Positions 1-18,232 are shown, numbered from the stretch's first letter. The stretch: 64,000 nt of DNA from Blastocystis sp. Blastoise (GCA_039096225.1 JBBPEB010000027.1:648501-712500); one strand, 5' to 3'. Numbers and translations: made by a program. The notes: generated by a model from the letters alone, not told the origin.

Positions 1-97
1 TTATCAAATAATATGATTTTATTTTTTTTACTATTTTCAAATGATCATCAAAAATTATTGCCAAAACAATGAATGATTTATATTTTTATTTATATAG

Positions 98-1617
98 ATG
101 AAGTTCTTGAACACGAAGTCAAGAACAAGGAAGGTCAAATGACTGCTTTTGGTTGTTACACCGTTGATACTGGTGATTACACTGGTCGTTCTCCTCAAGA
201 TAAATACTTCGTAAAACAAAAGCCCTCTGAAGATAATCTTTGGTGGAGTAAGATTCCTCCTAATAAGCCCGTTGATCCTAAGATCTTCGATGCTCTTTAT
301 GAAGATGTCAAGACTTACATGAACGGAAAGGAAGTTTACGTCCTTGATGCTTATTGTGGTGCTTCTAAGACTACCTTCAAGAAGGTTCGTTTCATTACTG
401 AATGGGCTTGGCAACATCACTTTGTCAAGAACATGTTCATTGTTCCTAAGACTGAAGAAGAAATTAAGAACTTCGTTCCTGATTTCACTGTCATTAACGC
501 TTCTAAGGGTCTTGTCAACAAGAACTGGAAGGCTCAAGGTCTTAACTCTGAAGCTTTCGTTGGTTTCAATCTTGAACAAAAGGTTGCTATCATCATTGGT
601 GCTTCCTATGGTGGTGAAATGAAGAAGGGTATCTTCTCTCTTATGAACTACTGGTTACCTCTTGAAGGTATTCTTTCTATGCATTGTTCTGCTAACCGTG
701 GTCCTAAGGGTGATTCTGCTCTTTTCTTCGGTCTTTCTGGTACTGGTAAGACTACCCTTTCTGCTGATCCTAAGAGATTCTTATTAGGTGATGATGAACA
801 TGGTTGGGATGATAACGGTATTTTCAATTATGAAGGTGGTTGTTATGCTAAGACCATCAATCTTTCTCAAAAGAACGAACCTGAAATTTATGGTGCTATT
901 CGTAAGAACGCTCTTCTTGAAAACGTTTGGGTCAACCCTGATGGTACTGTAGATTTCTACAATAAGAGCAAGACTGAAAATGGACGTGTCTCTTATCCTC
1001 TTAATCACATCGCTAACCACGAACCTACTTCTTGTGCTGGTCATCCTAAGAATATCATCTTCTTAACTTGTGATGCTTATGGTGTTCTTCCTCCTGTATC
1101 TAAACTTTCTCCTGGTCAAGCTATGTATCATTATCTTTGTGGTTATACTGCTAAGGTTGCTGGTACTGAACGTGGTATTAAGGAACCTAAGGCTACCTTC
1201 TCTCCTTGTTTCGGTGGTGCTTTCTTACCCTTAAATCCTATTGTCTATGCTAAGCTTCTTGGTGAAAAGATGGAAAAGCACGGATCTCATGCTTTCTTAG
1301 TTAACACTGGTTGGACTGCTGGTGGTTATGGTGTTGGTCACAGAATGGATATTCCTGTTACTCGTAAGTGTATTGATGTTATTCTTGATGGTTCCATTAA
1401 CAACTGCAAATTTGTTCATGATGATTTATTCAACCTTGAAGTTCCTAGTAACATTCCTGGAATTGATTCTAATACTCTTATTCCTAAGAATGCTTGGAGT
1501 GATAAGGCTGCTTATGATGCTGCTGCTAAGGTTCTTGCTACCAAGTTCATTAAGAACTTCGAACAATACAAGGTTCCTAATCTTCCCGATTATTCCGTTT
1601 ATGGACCTAAACTTTAA
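98..1617 (+). CDS. PCK1: ATP-dependent phosphoenolpyruvate carboxykinase, 5' end missing
   Basis: Converts oxaloacetate plus ATP to PEP, CO2 and ADP, the entry step of gluconeogenesis in the cytosol. The visible exon holds almost the whole ATP-type enzyme: TGRSP and DKY near the start, the substrate loop RFITE.AWQ.HFVKNMF, the kinase-1a P-loop [11 protein letters not shown] (about 730-762), the kinase-2/metal motif GDDEHGWDD (about 787-813), AGTERG (about 1159-1176), and the family-typical C-terminus GPKL. The exon opens after a TATATAG acceptor at 91-97. The ATG that can be read at 73 lies in the intron. The first exon or exons, about 30-50 residues, are outside the window. Codon use is strongly biased (GGT, GCT, AAG), as expected for high expression. 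Family assignment is certain; only the start is unknown. Confidence 0.95.
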
Positions 1618-1874
1618 ATTCTTCACATATGTATAAGTACATAATGTATTTTCTTTTCTCTTGTAGTGTTTTTTATTAACAACTTATTTTTTTTGCTTAT
1701 AAACTAAAAATTTGTTTTGTAAATAAAAAATCTTTAATTATTAAAGAAAGAACTAAAACACAACTAAAAAATTTTTTTTTATTTTGATAAATTTTTAATG
1801 TTTAGAAAAAATTAAAAAATATACTGAAAAGACATAAATAAACATTGTTTTTTTATAAATTAAAAAAAAATACT
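1618..1874. other. intergenic spacer, PCK1 to CDK
   Basis: T- and A-rich spacer between the PEPCK stop and the CDK start; no gene seen. The A-rich run just before 1875 is typical of starts in this window. Confidence 0.5.
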
Positions 1875-2788
1875 ATGTCTTCTCCTACAGTCTCTCCCAA
1901 ACCTCAATTGAAACGTATTTTAGATGAGGATGAATCTTCTAAGAAGAAGAAACAAGAAATAACGAAAAGATATCAAATCATTAAACGATTGTCAGAAGGA
2001 ACTTATGGTATGGTAGCAAAGGCATTAGATACAAATACAAATAACTTTGTAGCTTTAAAACAATTGAAGATGGAAAAAGAATCTCATGGTTTTCCAGTCA
2101 CTGCATTAAGAGAGATTAAAATATTACAAGGTCTTCAACATGAGAATGTAGTTCATCTTCAAGATACATTTAGCACACCCTCTAGTAATGATGATAAAAG
2201 TATACCTGACACTTATATGGTATTTGATTTTATATCTTTATGATTATTATAGTATTTGATTTTATATTTTTATATCTTTATGATTATTATGGTATTTAAT
2301 TTATATATTTTTTATTTTTATGATTATTATGGTATTTGATTTCATATTTCTATATATTTATGATTATTATGATATTTGATTTTATATCTTTATATATTTA
2401 TGATTCTAAATGAATATTCTATTGTTTTATAATATATATATATCAAAAGTATATTCTATATTTCTTTAATTCTTATTTTACGCTGATTACGATTTATTTT
2501 ATTTATTAAATAAAAAAATATCTTTTTCACTTGCTCAAAAGAAATATATATTTTTACAAGTATTAAAAGGCATGGCTTATTTGCATGAACATCATATTTT
2601 ACATAGAGATATTAAAGGTATATATATATTTATTATATTTTTATATTATTATATTTATTATATTTATTATATTATGATATTTATTATGTTTTATATTGTT
2701 ATATTGTTCATCTATATATAGCTAGTAATATATTAATTACGAAATCAGGAGAAATAAAAATAACTGATTTTGGTCTCTCCAGACCATT

Positions 2789-2837
<49 letters not shown>

Positions 2838-3056
2838 ACTTGTATTACTTTATTAATATTTGTTTTATTTTTTATATATTTTATATATATTTTGTATTTA
2901 GATTTATTTGCTATATATATATAATAGTATTCTATATAGTCAAAAACAGGTCCACATCTGTATACCCGTGATGTAATTACACGTAATTACAGGCCACTGG
3001 AATTATTCTTTAAAGAACAAATTTATAGTACTTCCGTCGACATGTGGAGTATGGGG

Positions 3057-3087
<31 letters not shown>

Positions 3088-4009
3088 AATCAATTTAAAT
3101 TCATTATTTAATAATTATATAAATATATAAAAATTATTTTTTGTTATTTATTTATGAAATATTGATATATATATATATATTATCATTTGATTTATTTATA
3201 CTTATTAGATTATTCTTTCTATACATATACATATATATATAATAGATGTTTATTTGGAGAGATTCTGCAGGGATCGGCCATGTTCCTAGGGAAGACAGAT
3301 CAGGAGGTAGTTACTAATATATACCAATTATGTGGCACAGATATCCATTTCTATTATATATATATATACTCTTTATTCTTATTTATATATATTCTCTACT
3401 TTTATATATATTGTACTAGTATTATCTACATACACTGTTTATTATTCATATTATATATACATTGGCTATCATAATTAAATAACTCTATTTTAAATATCTA
3501 TTCATATATATATATATATATTTCCATAATAAAATACTTCCAGAAAGTTCTATATTGAGTCAATTACCAGAGTATCGAATGTTTATTCCCAAAACTACAT
3601 ATATAAGGAAAATCAAAGAGAAATATCAACAGTATATATATATATATCTAAATAATTAAGAATTCTAAAATATATATATATCTAAATAATTAATAATTCT
3701 AATATATATATATATATATATATCTAAATAATTAAGAATTCTAAAATATATATATATTTAAAATTCTTTATGAACACATAGTTATGGATCTAATGCAGCA
3801 GATTTATTAGATAAATTATTAGCTCTTGATCCAAAACTTCGTATCAGTGCAAAAAGTGCTCTTGAACATCCATTCTTCTTCGATTCACCTAAACCAGAAC
3901 CTATCGATGTGTATATTATATTTAAATAACATTTATTTAAAAAAAATTATATTCATATATTCTAATTCTTCTATTCTTTAGAATCACACAGAAACTACCT
4001 GAAAGATAA
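1875..4009 (+). CDS. Transcriptional cyclin-dependent kinase (CDK9/Bur1/Ctk1 group), 8 exons
   Basis: Serine/threonine kinase predicted to phosphorylate the RNA polymerase II C-terminal domain with a cyclin partner in the nucleus. Exons: 1875-2231, 2482-2617, 2722-2789, 2940-3055, 3246-3340, 3544-3631, 3782-3910, 3982-4009. Motifs in order: glycine loop SEGTYGMV, lysine in VALKQL, PITALRE helix as PVTALRE (the CDK9-type signature), HRDIKASN catalytic loop, DFGLSRPF, T-loop YTRDVITRNYRP, DMWSMGCLFGEI, LCGT, and LLDKLLALDP near the end. The usual APE-equivalent PPE reads PLE here. The N-terminus is a short Lys/Ser-rich tail. The start at 1875 (MSSPT) is preferred to 1845 for its A-rich context. 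Introns 1 and 5 have U12-type ends (separate entries). CDK9 versus Bur1 or Ctk1 is not resolved. Confidence 0.9.
2217..2405 (+). repeat. 40-bp tandem repeat of the exon 1/intron 1 boundary
   Basis: The end of exon 1 plus the first bases of intron 1 (TATTTGATTTTATATC...) is followed by four about 40-bp copies, each carrying a version of TATTTGATTT and ending TTTATGATT. The last copy again has GATTTT followed by ATATCTTTA, the same U12 donor string. Confidence 0.85.
2232..2481 (+). other. U12-type AT-AC intron in the CDK gene
   Basis: Exon 1 must end at ...MVFDF and exon 2 must begin ADYDLFYLL to restore the CDK fold. The only junction that does this starts ATATCTTTA and ends TTTTAC. Upstream of the AC is TTCTTTAAT, close to the U12 branch consensus TTCCTTAAC and about 12 nt from the end. 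The exon-2 frame has a TAA at about 2468, and no AG lies between it and the exon, so no GT-AG solution exists. Phase 0. Confidence 0.8.
3341..3543 (+). other. U12-type AT-AG intron in the CDK gene
   Basis: Exon 5 ends LCGT plus one base (G) and exon 6 begins AA AGT TCT, giving LCGTESSIL. The intron starts ATATCCATTT, an almost perfect U12 donor, and ends ACTTCCAG. TTCCATAAT, about 14 nt before the AG, fits a U12 branch site. No GT donor lies at the conserved LCGT end. Confidence 0.78.
3633..3762 (+). repeat. Intronic minisatellite in the CDK gene
   Basis: Three copies of a unit containing ATCTAAATAATTAAGAATTC separated by TA runs, all within intron 6 (3632-3781). Confidence 0.8.
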
Positions 4010-4310
4010 AAATAAAATTTGTCAATATTTTGTTAAACATTAACTTTCAGTAATTATTCTAAAATCTAGTATGACATTTGTTCGTGACTTTCACATTCTC
4101 TTTATGAATGTCAATTCATTTTTGTTTTATTTAAAAGAACATCAATATACCTTCATCATTAAATCTTATTTTCATCTCTAAATATTATCGTTGTCAATAT
4201 TATAAAAGAAACAAAGAATTTTGTTGGCTTATTTCAGAAAATTCCAGACGTTTTTGTATTTCTGGTTTATTTTTATGTTCACTATATTTTTGTGAAATTC
4301 TTATTTAACA

Positions 4311-7961
<3,651 letters not shown>

Positions 7962-8458
7962 TTATTCATTAATCTTGTTTTATTTTTTTTTCATGTTCTT
8001 TCTATCATCAATTTATACTTATTTGGTTATCACATGTGATTGTTTTATTTTTGATATTTTCCTATTGTTCTTGTCTTGTTAAATTCTGTTTGTATATATT
8101 TTTTTGTGATTTTTTATGTTTTTGTTTTATTATTAGGATCATTGAATAAATTAGAATTGTTATACGTGATTATAATAATGCATAGAATACACCAAGAGAG
8201 AAAAAAAATGATAATTTATTAAATAATTCTTTTTCTAAATCTATTCTTTCCATTATTTGCTTCAATACTTTCGTAATCACATTCTAATTATGCTATAAAT
8301 TCTTTTTATAATACTAAAAAGCAAGAAAACCATATTCAAATCAAAATCTTAATTCTCACGAATAAATCAAAATTAATTACTAAAAAATCAAATTTTACCA
8401 TCCATTGTTTCCATTTTAAAATATATATTTCTATGATAATTAAGCCTATTAAAGGTAA
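7962..8458. other. intergenic, MRD1 to GT31 gene
   Basis: T-rich 3' flank of MRD1, then A-rich upstream DNA of the next gene. No coding or RNA gene recognised. Confidence 0.5.
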
Positions 8459-10113
8459 ATGCGTAATTCATATGTTATATCATTCGCTGTAACATTATTT
8501 CTGGTTGCAGGATCGTGCTATCTTACATACAATTGTCAAAGTAACCATTTCATTATTCTAGTTTTCTTTTATTTACATATTTTTCGTCTTTAGAATATAG
8601 CAACAAATTCAAATCATCAAACATTATTGTTGACTCTGATATACATACTGTTTCTTCTTTTGGTTTTGGTAGTTTTATCAATGAACTTCAATTAAATATT
8701 CATGAAACGAACTCTTCTATGCATAAAATGAACACTGCAATTAATGAAACTATAACAAGTATTAGCAACACTAATCAAACAAATAATCCCGTTGTTTCTC
8801 TTGCTTCAGACATTATTAAATCTCATAATTCAGAAATAATAATATCAAATAATTCGAATTCTACTATTCTTAACCCTTTAAAACTCGAAGTATTGAATCA
8901 TTCAAATCCAATTGTTTCTGTCCATTCAAATATCAGTGTTATAACTATTAGTAATAGAAATGCTCATCGTAAGGATCACCGTCAATCTGCGTCTCTTTTT
9001 TATTATCGTCATCGTAAGTTACCACAAAGAAACGTTTCAGCCTATAAACCGCCATCAATAGAAACTACATATCCATTATTTTATGGTGCATTATCATATG
9101 GATATTTGAATGGTACAATTCCTCCGTTATATCAGGAAATCGATATTGCTCAACCAGCTGACTTATACAAGGGTTTAGATATAAATTACATTCAATCTTA
9201 TCATTATCAATTGAGTAGTGAAGAGGATCCTTCTGTTCAAACGGATCAACCATATATTCATCGTTATTATGAATTTCCATCAACACGACATTTTTCATTT
9301 TATAGTTTCCCCAAATTTGAGAATCCAAAACATCCATTTGATGGTTATATGATGGTAGGATTTATAAAAACACATTGGAAACGAAATCAGAATCGAAATG
9401 TTATACGATCAACATATTTAGATTTTAATAAAGCTCCTATATTAAAAAATCGATTTAAATTATTTTTTGTAATTGCTTTAAGTTATGATAAGAGTCAAAT
9501 ACCTATATTATTAAAAGAGCAAGAAACATATAATGATTTAATCATATTAAATACAATTGATACTTATAATAATTTAACTCTAAAAACGTTAATGATGGAA
9601 GATTTATTTGTAGCTCTCAATTCAACAACACCTTATTATATGTCTATTGATGACGATGTTTGTGTTGATTTATATGCAATATATCGGTTTTTATCATCTA
9701 GAATACGTCGTAACTTATATATAGGAAGTATATTAAAAGAGATGCCGACAAAAACATTAAATACAAAACATTCAATTCCATTTTGTGTTTTACCAAAAAG
9801 AATTCGTTTTGCTTTTGGTCCTGCCTATATCATGTCACGTGACGTAGTGAATTGTCATGTGCAGTATATTCGAATGGTGAATGGTTTTTATCATGTGGAT
9901 GACGCGTTTGTTGGTTATTTATCGAAATTATGTGGTATTCAAGTACATTCCCTTGGGAATTGGATGGGACAGGGACAGAATATGGTAGGACATTCGAAAG
10001 AATTCGTGTCACGTGGATATTATGTTGCGAATGGGTTAGGAAGAGCCGATCATCTCAATGAAGTGTGTGCTTCTGTTTATACTCGAAAGGCTAGCTTGTC
10101 TTCTATCTCCTAA
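8459..10113 (+). CDS. GT31 (beta-1,3-galactosyltransferase-like) type II membrane glycosyltransferase
   Basis: Predicted Golgi enzyme adding a hexose to glycoproteins or glycolipids. Exon 1 (8459-8540) encodes a short hydrophobic signal anchor (MRNSYVISFAVTLFLVAGS). A 53-nt GT-AG intron follows, then exon 2 (8594-10113) in frame. This start is preferred to internal ATGs at 8719 because it supplies the membrane anchor expected of the family. A Ser/Asn-rich stem precedes the catalytic domain: VIRSTYL, LFFVIAL, the metal-binding DDD in YYMSIDDDVCVD, GPAYIMS, and the acidic VDDAFVG. Many N-x-S/T sites lie in the stem. Acceptor and donor sugars cannot be read from sequence. Confidence 0.82.
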
Positions 10114-11209
10114 TTATATCGATTTATTTTCTATATGATTTGTAACAATATATATACTATTATATATACATTATTTTTTCCATTTTTCTTAAATAGCATA
10201 TTCTATAAGTGTGGATATATATATGTATATATTCTATTTTATATCAGAAACATTACTTTCTTTTATTGTTATGCATAATATATATGTTTATTGTACTACA
10301 TTTATCTATATATATACTTTTATAATTATAAATATAATTCTTATTTCTTTCTTAGTCTGTATTAAAATTTATATTATTTATATACTTTAGATTTCTCTCT
10401 TTTTCTATTTAATATATCAGTTTGCTGTTTATATTGTGTATCTATATTATCTTGAGTATATTTTCATATATATATATAGTAAATATATGTGTGCTTTATT
10501 GTATTTATCATGGAAAACAATTGTTTTTTTGTTAATAAATATAATATTTGCTGCATATTACACTTTGGTTTTCATTTTTTTTTGTTTTCTTTATTATATC
10601 TTGTTACAGTTGTTCTATACATTGTTATAGAGACATGTTCAAATGTTTTTCATTCTTTTCTTTGTTTCTTTGTTTTTTATTATAATTCTAGAAATATAAA
10701 CCATTTTAAAGTAATTAAGTAGATATATTTATTTACATTTTTATTTATCTTACTAAATACAGTATAGTTTAAACTATGCTTACTATACTACTTTTTATAT
10801 ATTAATACTAATATATAATTGAATTGATTATAGTGTATTGAACAACATTTTTATAGACCTAGAATTATTTTATCTACTATTTAAACAGTTTTTATATAAA
10901 TATTCTCTTAATCGTTTGTTCTAGTTAATTGAAGATAATTATTAGGTATGTGTTTCAAATTTAATTTTTGTCTGTTTCAATATGTAAGTATCATAATTAT
11001 TTATATTGTTTTTGATTAGACTATTCATTTATATAGAATACTTTTGAAGAATAATCACAGATAATTCTTATGTTCTATTACATATGTTGTTTATTATGCG
11101 AAAATAGAGAACAAAATTCAAATAATAATATGAAAGTTACAAGTGAAGATAATTGAATAATAATAATAATAATCAAGATATATATAATAATAGTATTAAT
11201 ATTTCATGA
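10114..11209. other. intergenic, no gene seen
   Basis: About 1.1 kb of low-complexity AT-rich DNA between the GT31 stop and the convergent AARSD1 stop. Short open frames of 60-80 codons here are Tyr/Ile/Leu/Phe-rich with no recognisable domain and are judged chance. Confidence 0.55.
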
Positions 11210-12544
11210 TTATATTCCTTCAATAGTATAGGATATATGCGTAACACCCTTCTTTACCTATATAAGAATAAACATTATACATATAATTAATATGATAAAT
11301 GTAATAAATATAATTAATATAATAAATATGATATATAAAATATGATAAATATGATAAATATAATAAATATAAAAATATAATAAATAATAAAAACAAGAAT
11401 ATATATTTACTTTAATTTTCTCGATGATTATGTGACCAATTTCTTTTGTAGTTCGTACATGTGTACCAGCACAAGGATAATCCACGTGACCTCCCACGTG
11501 TACAATTCTAGCTTTTTCACCTATTTAATAATAATTATTATTTTTATATTTGTTATTTAGATAGATAGAAATATAGGTTATAATAATAATAATAATAAAG
11601 AGAATAATATTAATATATATATATACCAGGGAGAAGATAGGATGTATCATGAGGAACATCTTTTGGATCTAAGTATTCAATAACCGTGGGAATGGCTTCT
11701 TCAACTAATTCATCACAAGTGTGCTATATTGAATATATAGAATTATCTGTAATATATATAATACTAATAATAAATATATAATAACACTAAGGATAATAGA
11801 CATAAAATAAACTTAATAATAAGAATATATACTTGTAATTTATGAATCACAGTATTTCTTTCTTCTGTAGGTATAACGCCAAGATATTCCACATAGCATT
11901 GACCTATAGCATGATTTCCCTTGGAAGGGGGAATATGATACCCTAATATATATATATATACATATAAATGACAATAGAAAAAAAATCAAAAAAGAAATCA
12001 TATTCATAATATAATTAATGTATAATAAAATATATATACCAATCTTCATCATTGCCTGATCTAAAAGATGACCGGCACTATGTAAACGTGTGTTTTTTAA
12101 TCGGAAACACTCATCAACTTCCATGTGAATCTTATCATTTACTTGAAACACATTATTCTCAAAAAACCCTTCATGAATAACCATATGCTTATTCTCATGA
12201 TGACTGCACGTATTTGTTACATGAAATATATCACTGCCACATTTCATTATACCTATATCTCCTGATTGACCACCACCCTATTTTAATAATATCTAAATAT
12301 TTAATTTATACAAAACATATACTTTGCAATAGAATAATGTTTCATCAAGAACAACGAAGTATTTTTTGCTTTCGCTTTCATCTTCAGCAGGTATTTTCTC
12401 TACATAAATGACAGTTGCATCTCCATTAAATAAATATTGATCTTCCAAATATATTTTCTTTGTTATTTGTTTGGATATATCAAATGGTTTCATAGTACAT
12501 GATTCATATACTTGATTTGGCTCGTTAATAATTTCTGATGTCAT
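11210..12544 (-). CDS. AARSD1: AlaX/AARSD1-like alanyl-tRNA editing protein, 6 exons
   Basis: Free-standing relative of the AlaRS editing domain that hydrolyses Ser- (or Gly-) tRNA(Ala) in the cytosol. Exons on the minus strand: 12544-12323, 12277-12040, 11942-11833, 11723-11627, 11520-11411, 11257-11210. Motifs: VVLDETLFY followed by GGGQSGD (the AlaRS-like GGGQ.GD turn), the zinc/active-site helix RLHSAGHLLD, the second metal motif CAGTHVRTTKEIG, and the final beta strand HISYTIEG before TAA. There is no aminoacylation domain, so it is an editing factor and not an AlaRS. It lies 0.2 kb downstream of the desulfurase gene on the same strand. Confidence 0.88.
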
Positions 12545-12745
12545 TTCGTATTGTAGAAAAATGAAATGAAATGAAAATGAAATGTTATAAGAAATGAATC
12601 AGCCAATAGAAAATTTGTGATTCAAAAATGGGTTTTAGGTCAATTTTAATTGATTTAGTAGCATAAACAAAATAAAAAACATATCTAATGATGTAAACAA
12701 ACAATGCATTTAGATAGGACAGATTTTTAATTTCTATATAAAAAT

Positions 12746-15461
<2,716 letters not shown>

Positions 15462-16081
15462 TGTTAACACAGTAAATAAATAAATAACTTCAATAAAGAA
15501 AGAAAGTCTTAAAAATTGCTTTCAAAGAGAAACACAGAGTTGTTAACAGAAAAAGAATACCCAGAAAGGAAATATTTTGATTTCTCTTTAAACTTTTGAA
15601 TAAAGGCATATTAAATAGATAAAATAAAAATAATGAGTCAGTGTGATCAGATCTGTCTTTAATTATTCAATATTAGTCTAATTTGACTAAAGTATTAAAA
15701 AGAAATTTTTAAAAAATACGAAACCTTTTTATTTTAGATAAGAGAATGCCATGAATAGATTTCTATTTACTTGTTAATAATAAAAAGCTATTCTATGAGA
15801 ATAGAACAACATACAAGTTGATGTCCAACTTAGTTTCTTCTTGAAAAGAACTTACAGTTGTACTTCTGTTCACTATGTTACATGATAAAAAGCATCATTA
15901 CTTTAAAAGAATTAATATGAAAAGTTATAAAAACAAATAAAAAACAATACATATATTTTTTGTATAAAAATTGAGAAATAGGGAGAAATGACAAGATAAT
16001 CGCGGGTGTTCGCTTCAAGTTATCATTTACAAAGATATTTGTTTTCAATATTGTTATTGTTAGAAAAGAGAGAAAAGGAAG
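15462..16081. promoter_or_regulatory. Divergent promoter region, SCLY / coatomer-like gene
   Basis: 620-bp spacer between two head-to-head starts. A GC-rich CGCGGG at 16001, 81 bp before the plus-strand ATG, stands out in otherwise AT-rich DNA. No ORF of note. Confidence 0.4.
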
Positions 16082-16741
16082 ATGGAAGCTCATGGTATGA
16101 TAACAAACTTTATGGTGACCGATGTACACGGTGTTATTTTATTAGCAAAATATTACGATAATTCTGATGCTAAAAAGAGAGGCTTATGGGAGCATAAGTT
16201 ATTCCATCAAACTAAATGTGAATGGGGTTCAATTCGTCCCAATTACAAAGTTGATGAAGTTGTTGTAGCTACAAAAGGTATTTATACTACCTCTGCAGCT
16301 GGAGATTCTGAGGATGGATTCCATATAGCAATCATTGATGGAACAACTGTTGTCTTTCATAAAGTTAATGATATTGTTTGTTTCGTTTCTGGTAATGGCC
16401 AATTCTGTGAAACTTACTGTATGAATATTTGGATATTTATGTTCGTTTTAATATATTATATATTTTTTGATAATAATAATCATAATATATTATTTTTATA
16501 TATAGTATGTGATGTACTTCGTTTCTTAATAGATGTTATGCAAAGTCAATGTGTTAAGACTATGATTTCTGTTGTTGCCTTTAGAGACGCTGAATCTTTC
16601 GGTAAAATATTAACATGTATTGATGAAGTTATATATAAAGTATATAAATATTTATTATTATTATTTTGAAATATATATTTATTATTATTTTCTTTATTTA
16701 TTTTTAAAATAGTTAAATTATTATTATCTCTACTTCTTTTG

Positions 16742-16786
<45 letters not shown>

Positions 16787-16860
16787 CTCTTTTATAGGGT
16801 ATTATTGAACAATTAGATTTGGAAGTAATATTAAAGAGATTCAAGATGAAGAACTTCTAA
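16082..16860 (+). CDS. Coatomer zeta / adaptor small-chain (longin-like) family protein, 3 exons
   Basis: Small subunit of a vesicle coat or adaptor, expected to act in Golgi-ER or endosomal transport. Exons 16082-16418, 16506-16639, 16798-16860, all GT-AG and in frame. The N-terminal beta strands contain HGVILLAKYYD, which matches the LAKYYD motif shared by coatomer zeta and adaptin sigma chains. IDGTTVVFHKVND and DVLRFLIDVM resemble the later strands and helix, and the protein ends GIIEQLDLEVILKRF. The 40 residues after the first strand are longer than in usual coatomer zeta, so assignment to COPI zeta rather than another heterotetramer small chain is tentative. Confidence 0.65.
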
Positions 16861-17078
16861 ATATCATTTTAATAAAGAATCTATTATAAGCAAATAGATT
16901 ATAAACTGTAATTTGAGTAATAAGTCTTAAACTATCAAATTTAGAATTCATAAAATTATATATATGTATGTAGAATATAAAAATTAAAACAAAAAGATTT
17001 GTAAGTATTAGTATGTATAACATTTTGTTTGTTATCTTCTTTTATTTATATAAAACTACTTCATCATTTAAGTGAATC

Positions 17079-17125
<47 letters not shown>

Positions 17126-17227
17126 TATAATTTTATGTGGATTATGTATAATAAAGAAACAAAAACAATCATAAAAATAATCAACACACATTATAATTCT
17201 TTCTTGATCAATTTATGAAAAAAAAAA

Positions 17228-17706
17228 TTATTCTTCCAAATAGGTTTTTAATTGTTCTATTGCATTTAATGCTGACAAATAATGTCCTTTAACGGTTTGT
17301 AATTCAATTCTTCTTTTGGAAACAATATCATTCACTTCATCAATTCTTTTTGTGACATATTTAAGTCCTTCTTCTAAAGTAAACTCTACCATAAAGCCTA
17401 ATCCAATTTCAATAAAGATATGTTTTTTATCTTTTGTTTCAGCTTGCACATAACATTCAGAACCAATATTCACTAACGACTTCAATGGTTCATCTTGTGA
17501 ATTAATCATAGATTCAATGTTTTGTTTTAATATTGAGAAGTCTTGTTGTGTTTTTAATATTTCTTCTAAATGGTTATTTGTCTCTTCATATTTTGGCTAT
17601 GTATAAAATTATAAATAAAAAAATAATTTATGAATACTTTCAATTTGTAGTAAATCATATCCTCAAACTCACGGATTTTTGCTTCTGTTATCTTTTGATC
17701 AACCAT
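17228..17706 (-). CDS. UXT: UXT-like alpha-type prefoldin family protein, 2 exons
   Basis: Small coiled-coil chaperone subunit of the R2TP/URI prefoldin-like complex. Exons 17706-17638 and 17596-17228, joined in phase 0 at KLK-PKYEE. An N-terminal helix is followed by the beta hairpin CYVQAETKDKKHIFIEIGLGF and FTLEEGLKYV, then a C-terminal helix. IEIGLGFMVEFTLEEGLK lines up with the UXT segment [21 protein letters not shown] better than with prefoldin 5 or 3. The gene is convergent with the coatomer-like gene. Prefoldin family is clear; the UXT subgroup is likely. Confidence 0.75.
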
Positions 17707-18232
17707 AAAGTATTTTAGAACTAAAAATAAAATAAAATCGGTTGAATAAAATGAAGTTGAAATGGATTTTCTTTTTGAATATAAATTTAATAAAAAGAAA
17801 CTTTGTTAATTTTAAATAAATTATTTAAAAATATGGAATGGTTGACTATATAGTATACGCAATTTTCTAGAGTATTCTATTTGAAATAGTCTTCAATGAC
17901 ACACTGATGATTCATAGTCGAATCGTTTTATTATTATTGTAAATATATAAATGATACAGGGTACATTATAATTTAAGAAAAGAAATAGGTAAATAATGCA
18001 AACAATGTTGTTATACTACTAGTAATCGTATTAGTATTCATATGAAGCAAGATATTAAATGATGGCAGAAGCGTAAGAAGCATAGAAATAAAATATAGAA
18101 AAATGGAAATTGAAAAACGAGAAAAAAGCGTGAATTAAAAAAATGCGTATAGAAAAATGAGAAAAAAGAAGATGAAAAATTAATAAAAGATGAGTATAAA
18201 TCAATCATAGGAAATCATTTACTATATATATT
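17707..18232. other. intergenic, UXT to TRAPPC14-like gene
   Basis: AT-rich spacer upstream of UXT and downstream of the next minus-strand gene. Nothing recognised. Confidence 0.5.

Noticed and set aside
55-1626. Antisense frames opposite PEPCK
   Set aside because: Caused by the strong codon bias of a highly expressed gene on the other strand; no domain.
2220-2470. GT-AG splice for CDK intron 1 starting at GTATTTG
   Set aside because: The exon-2 frame has a TAA just upstream and no AG between it and the conserved DYDLFYLL.
10436-10722. Open frames of 64-77 codons after the GT31 gene
   Set aside because: Hydrophobic, low-complexity, overlapping each other, with no start context or homology.
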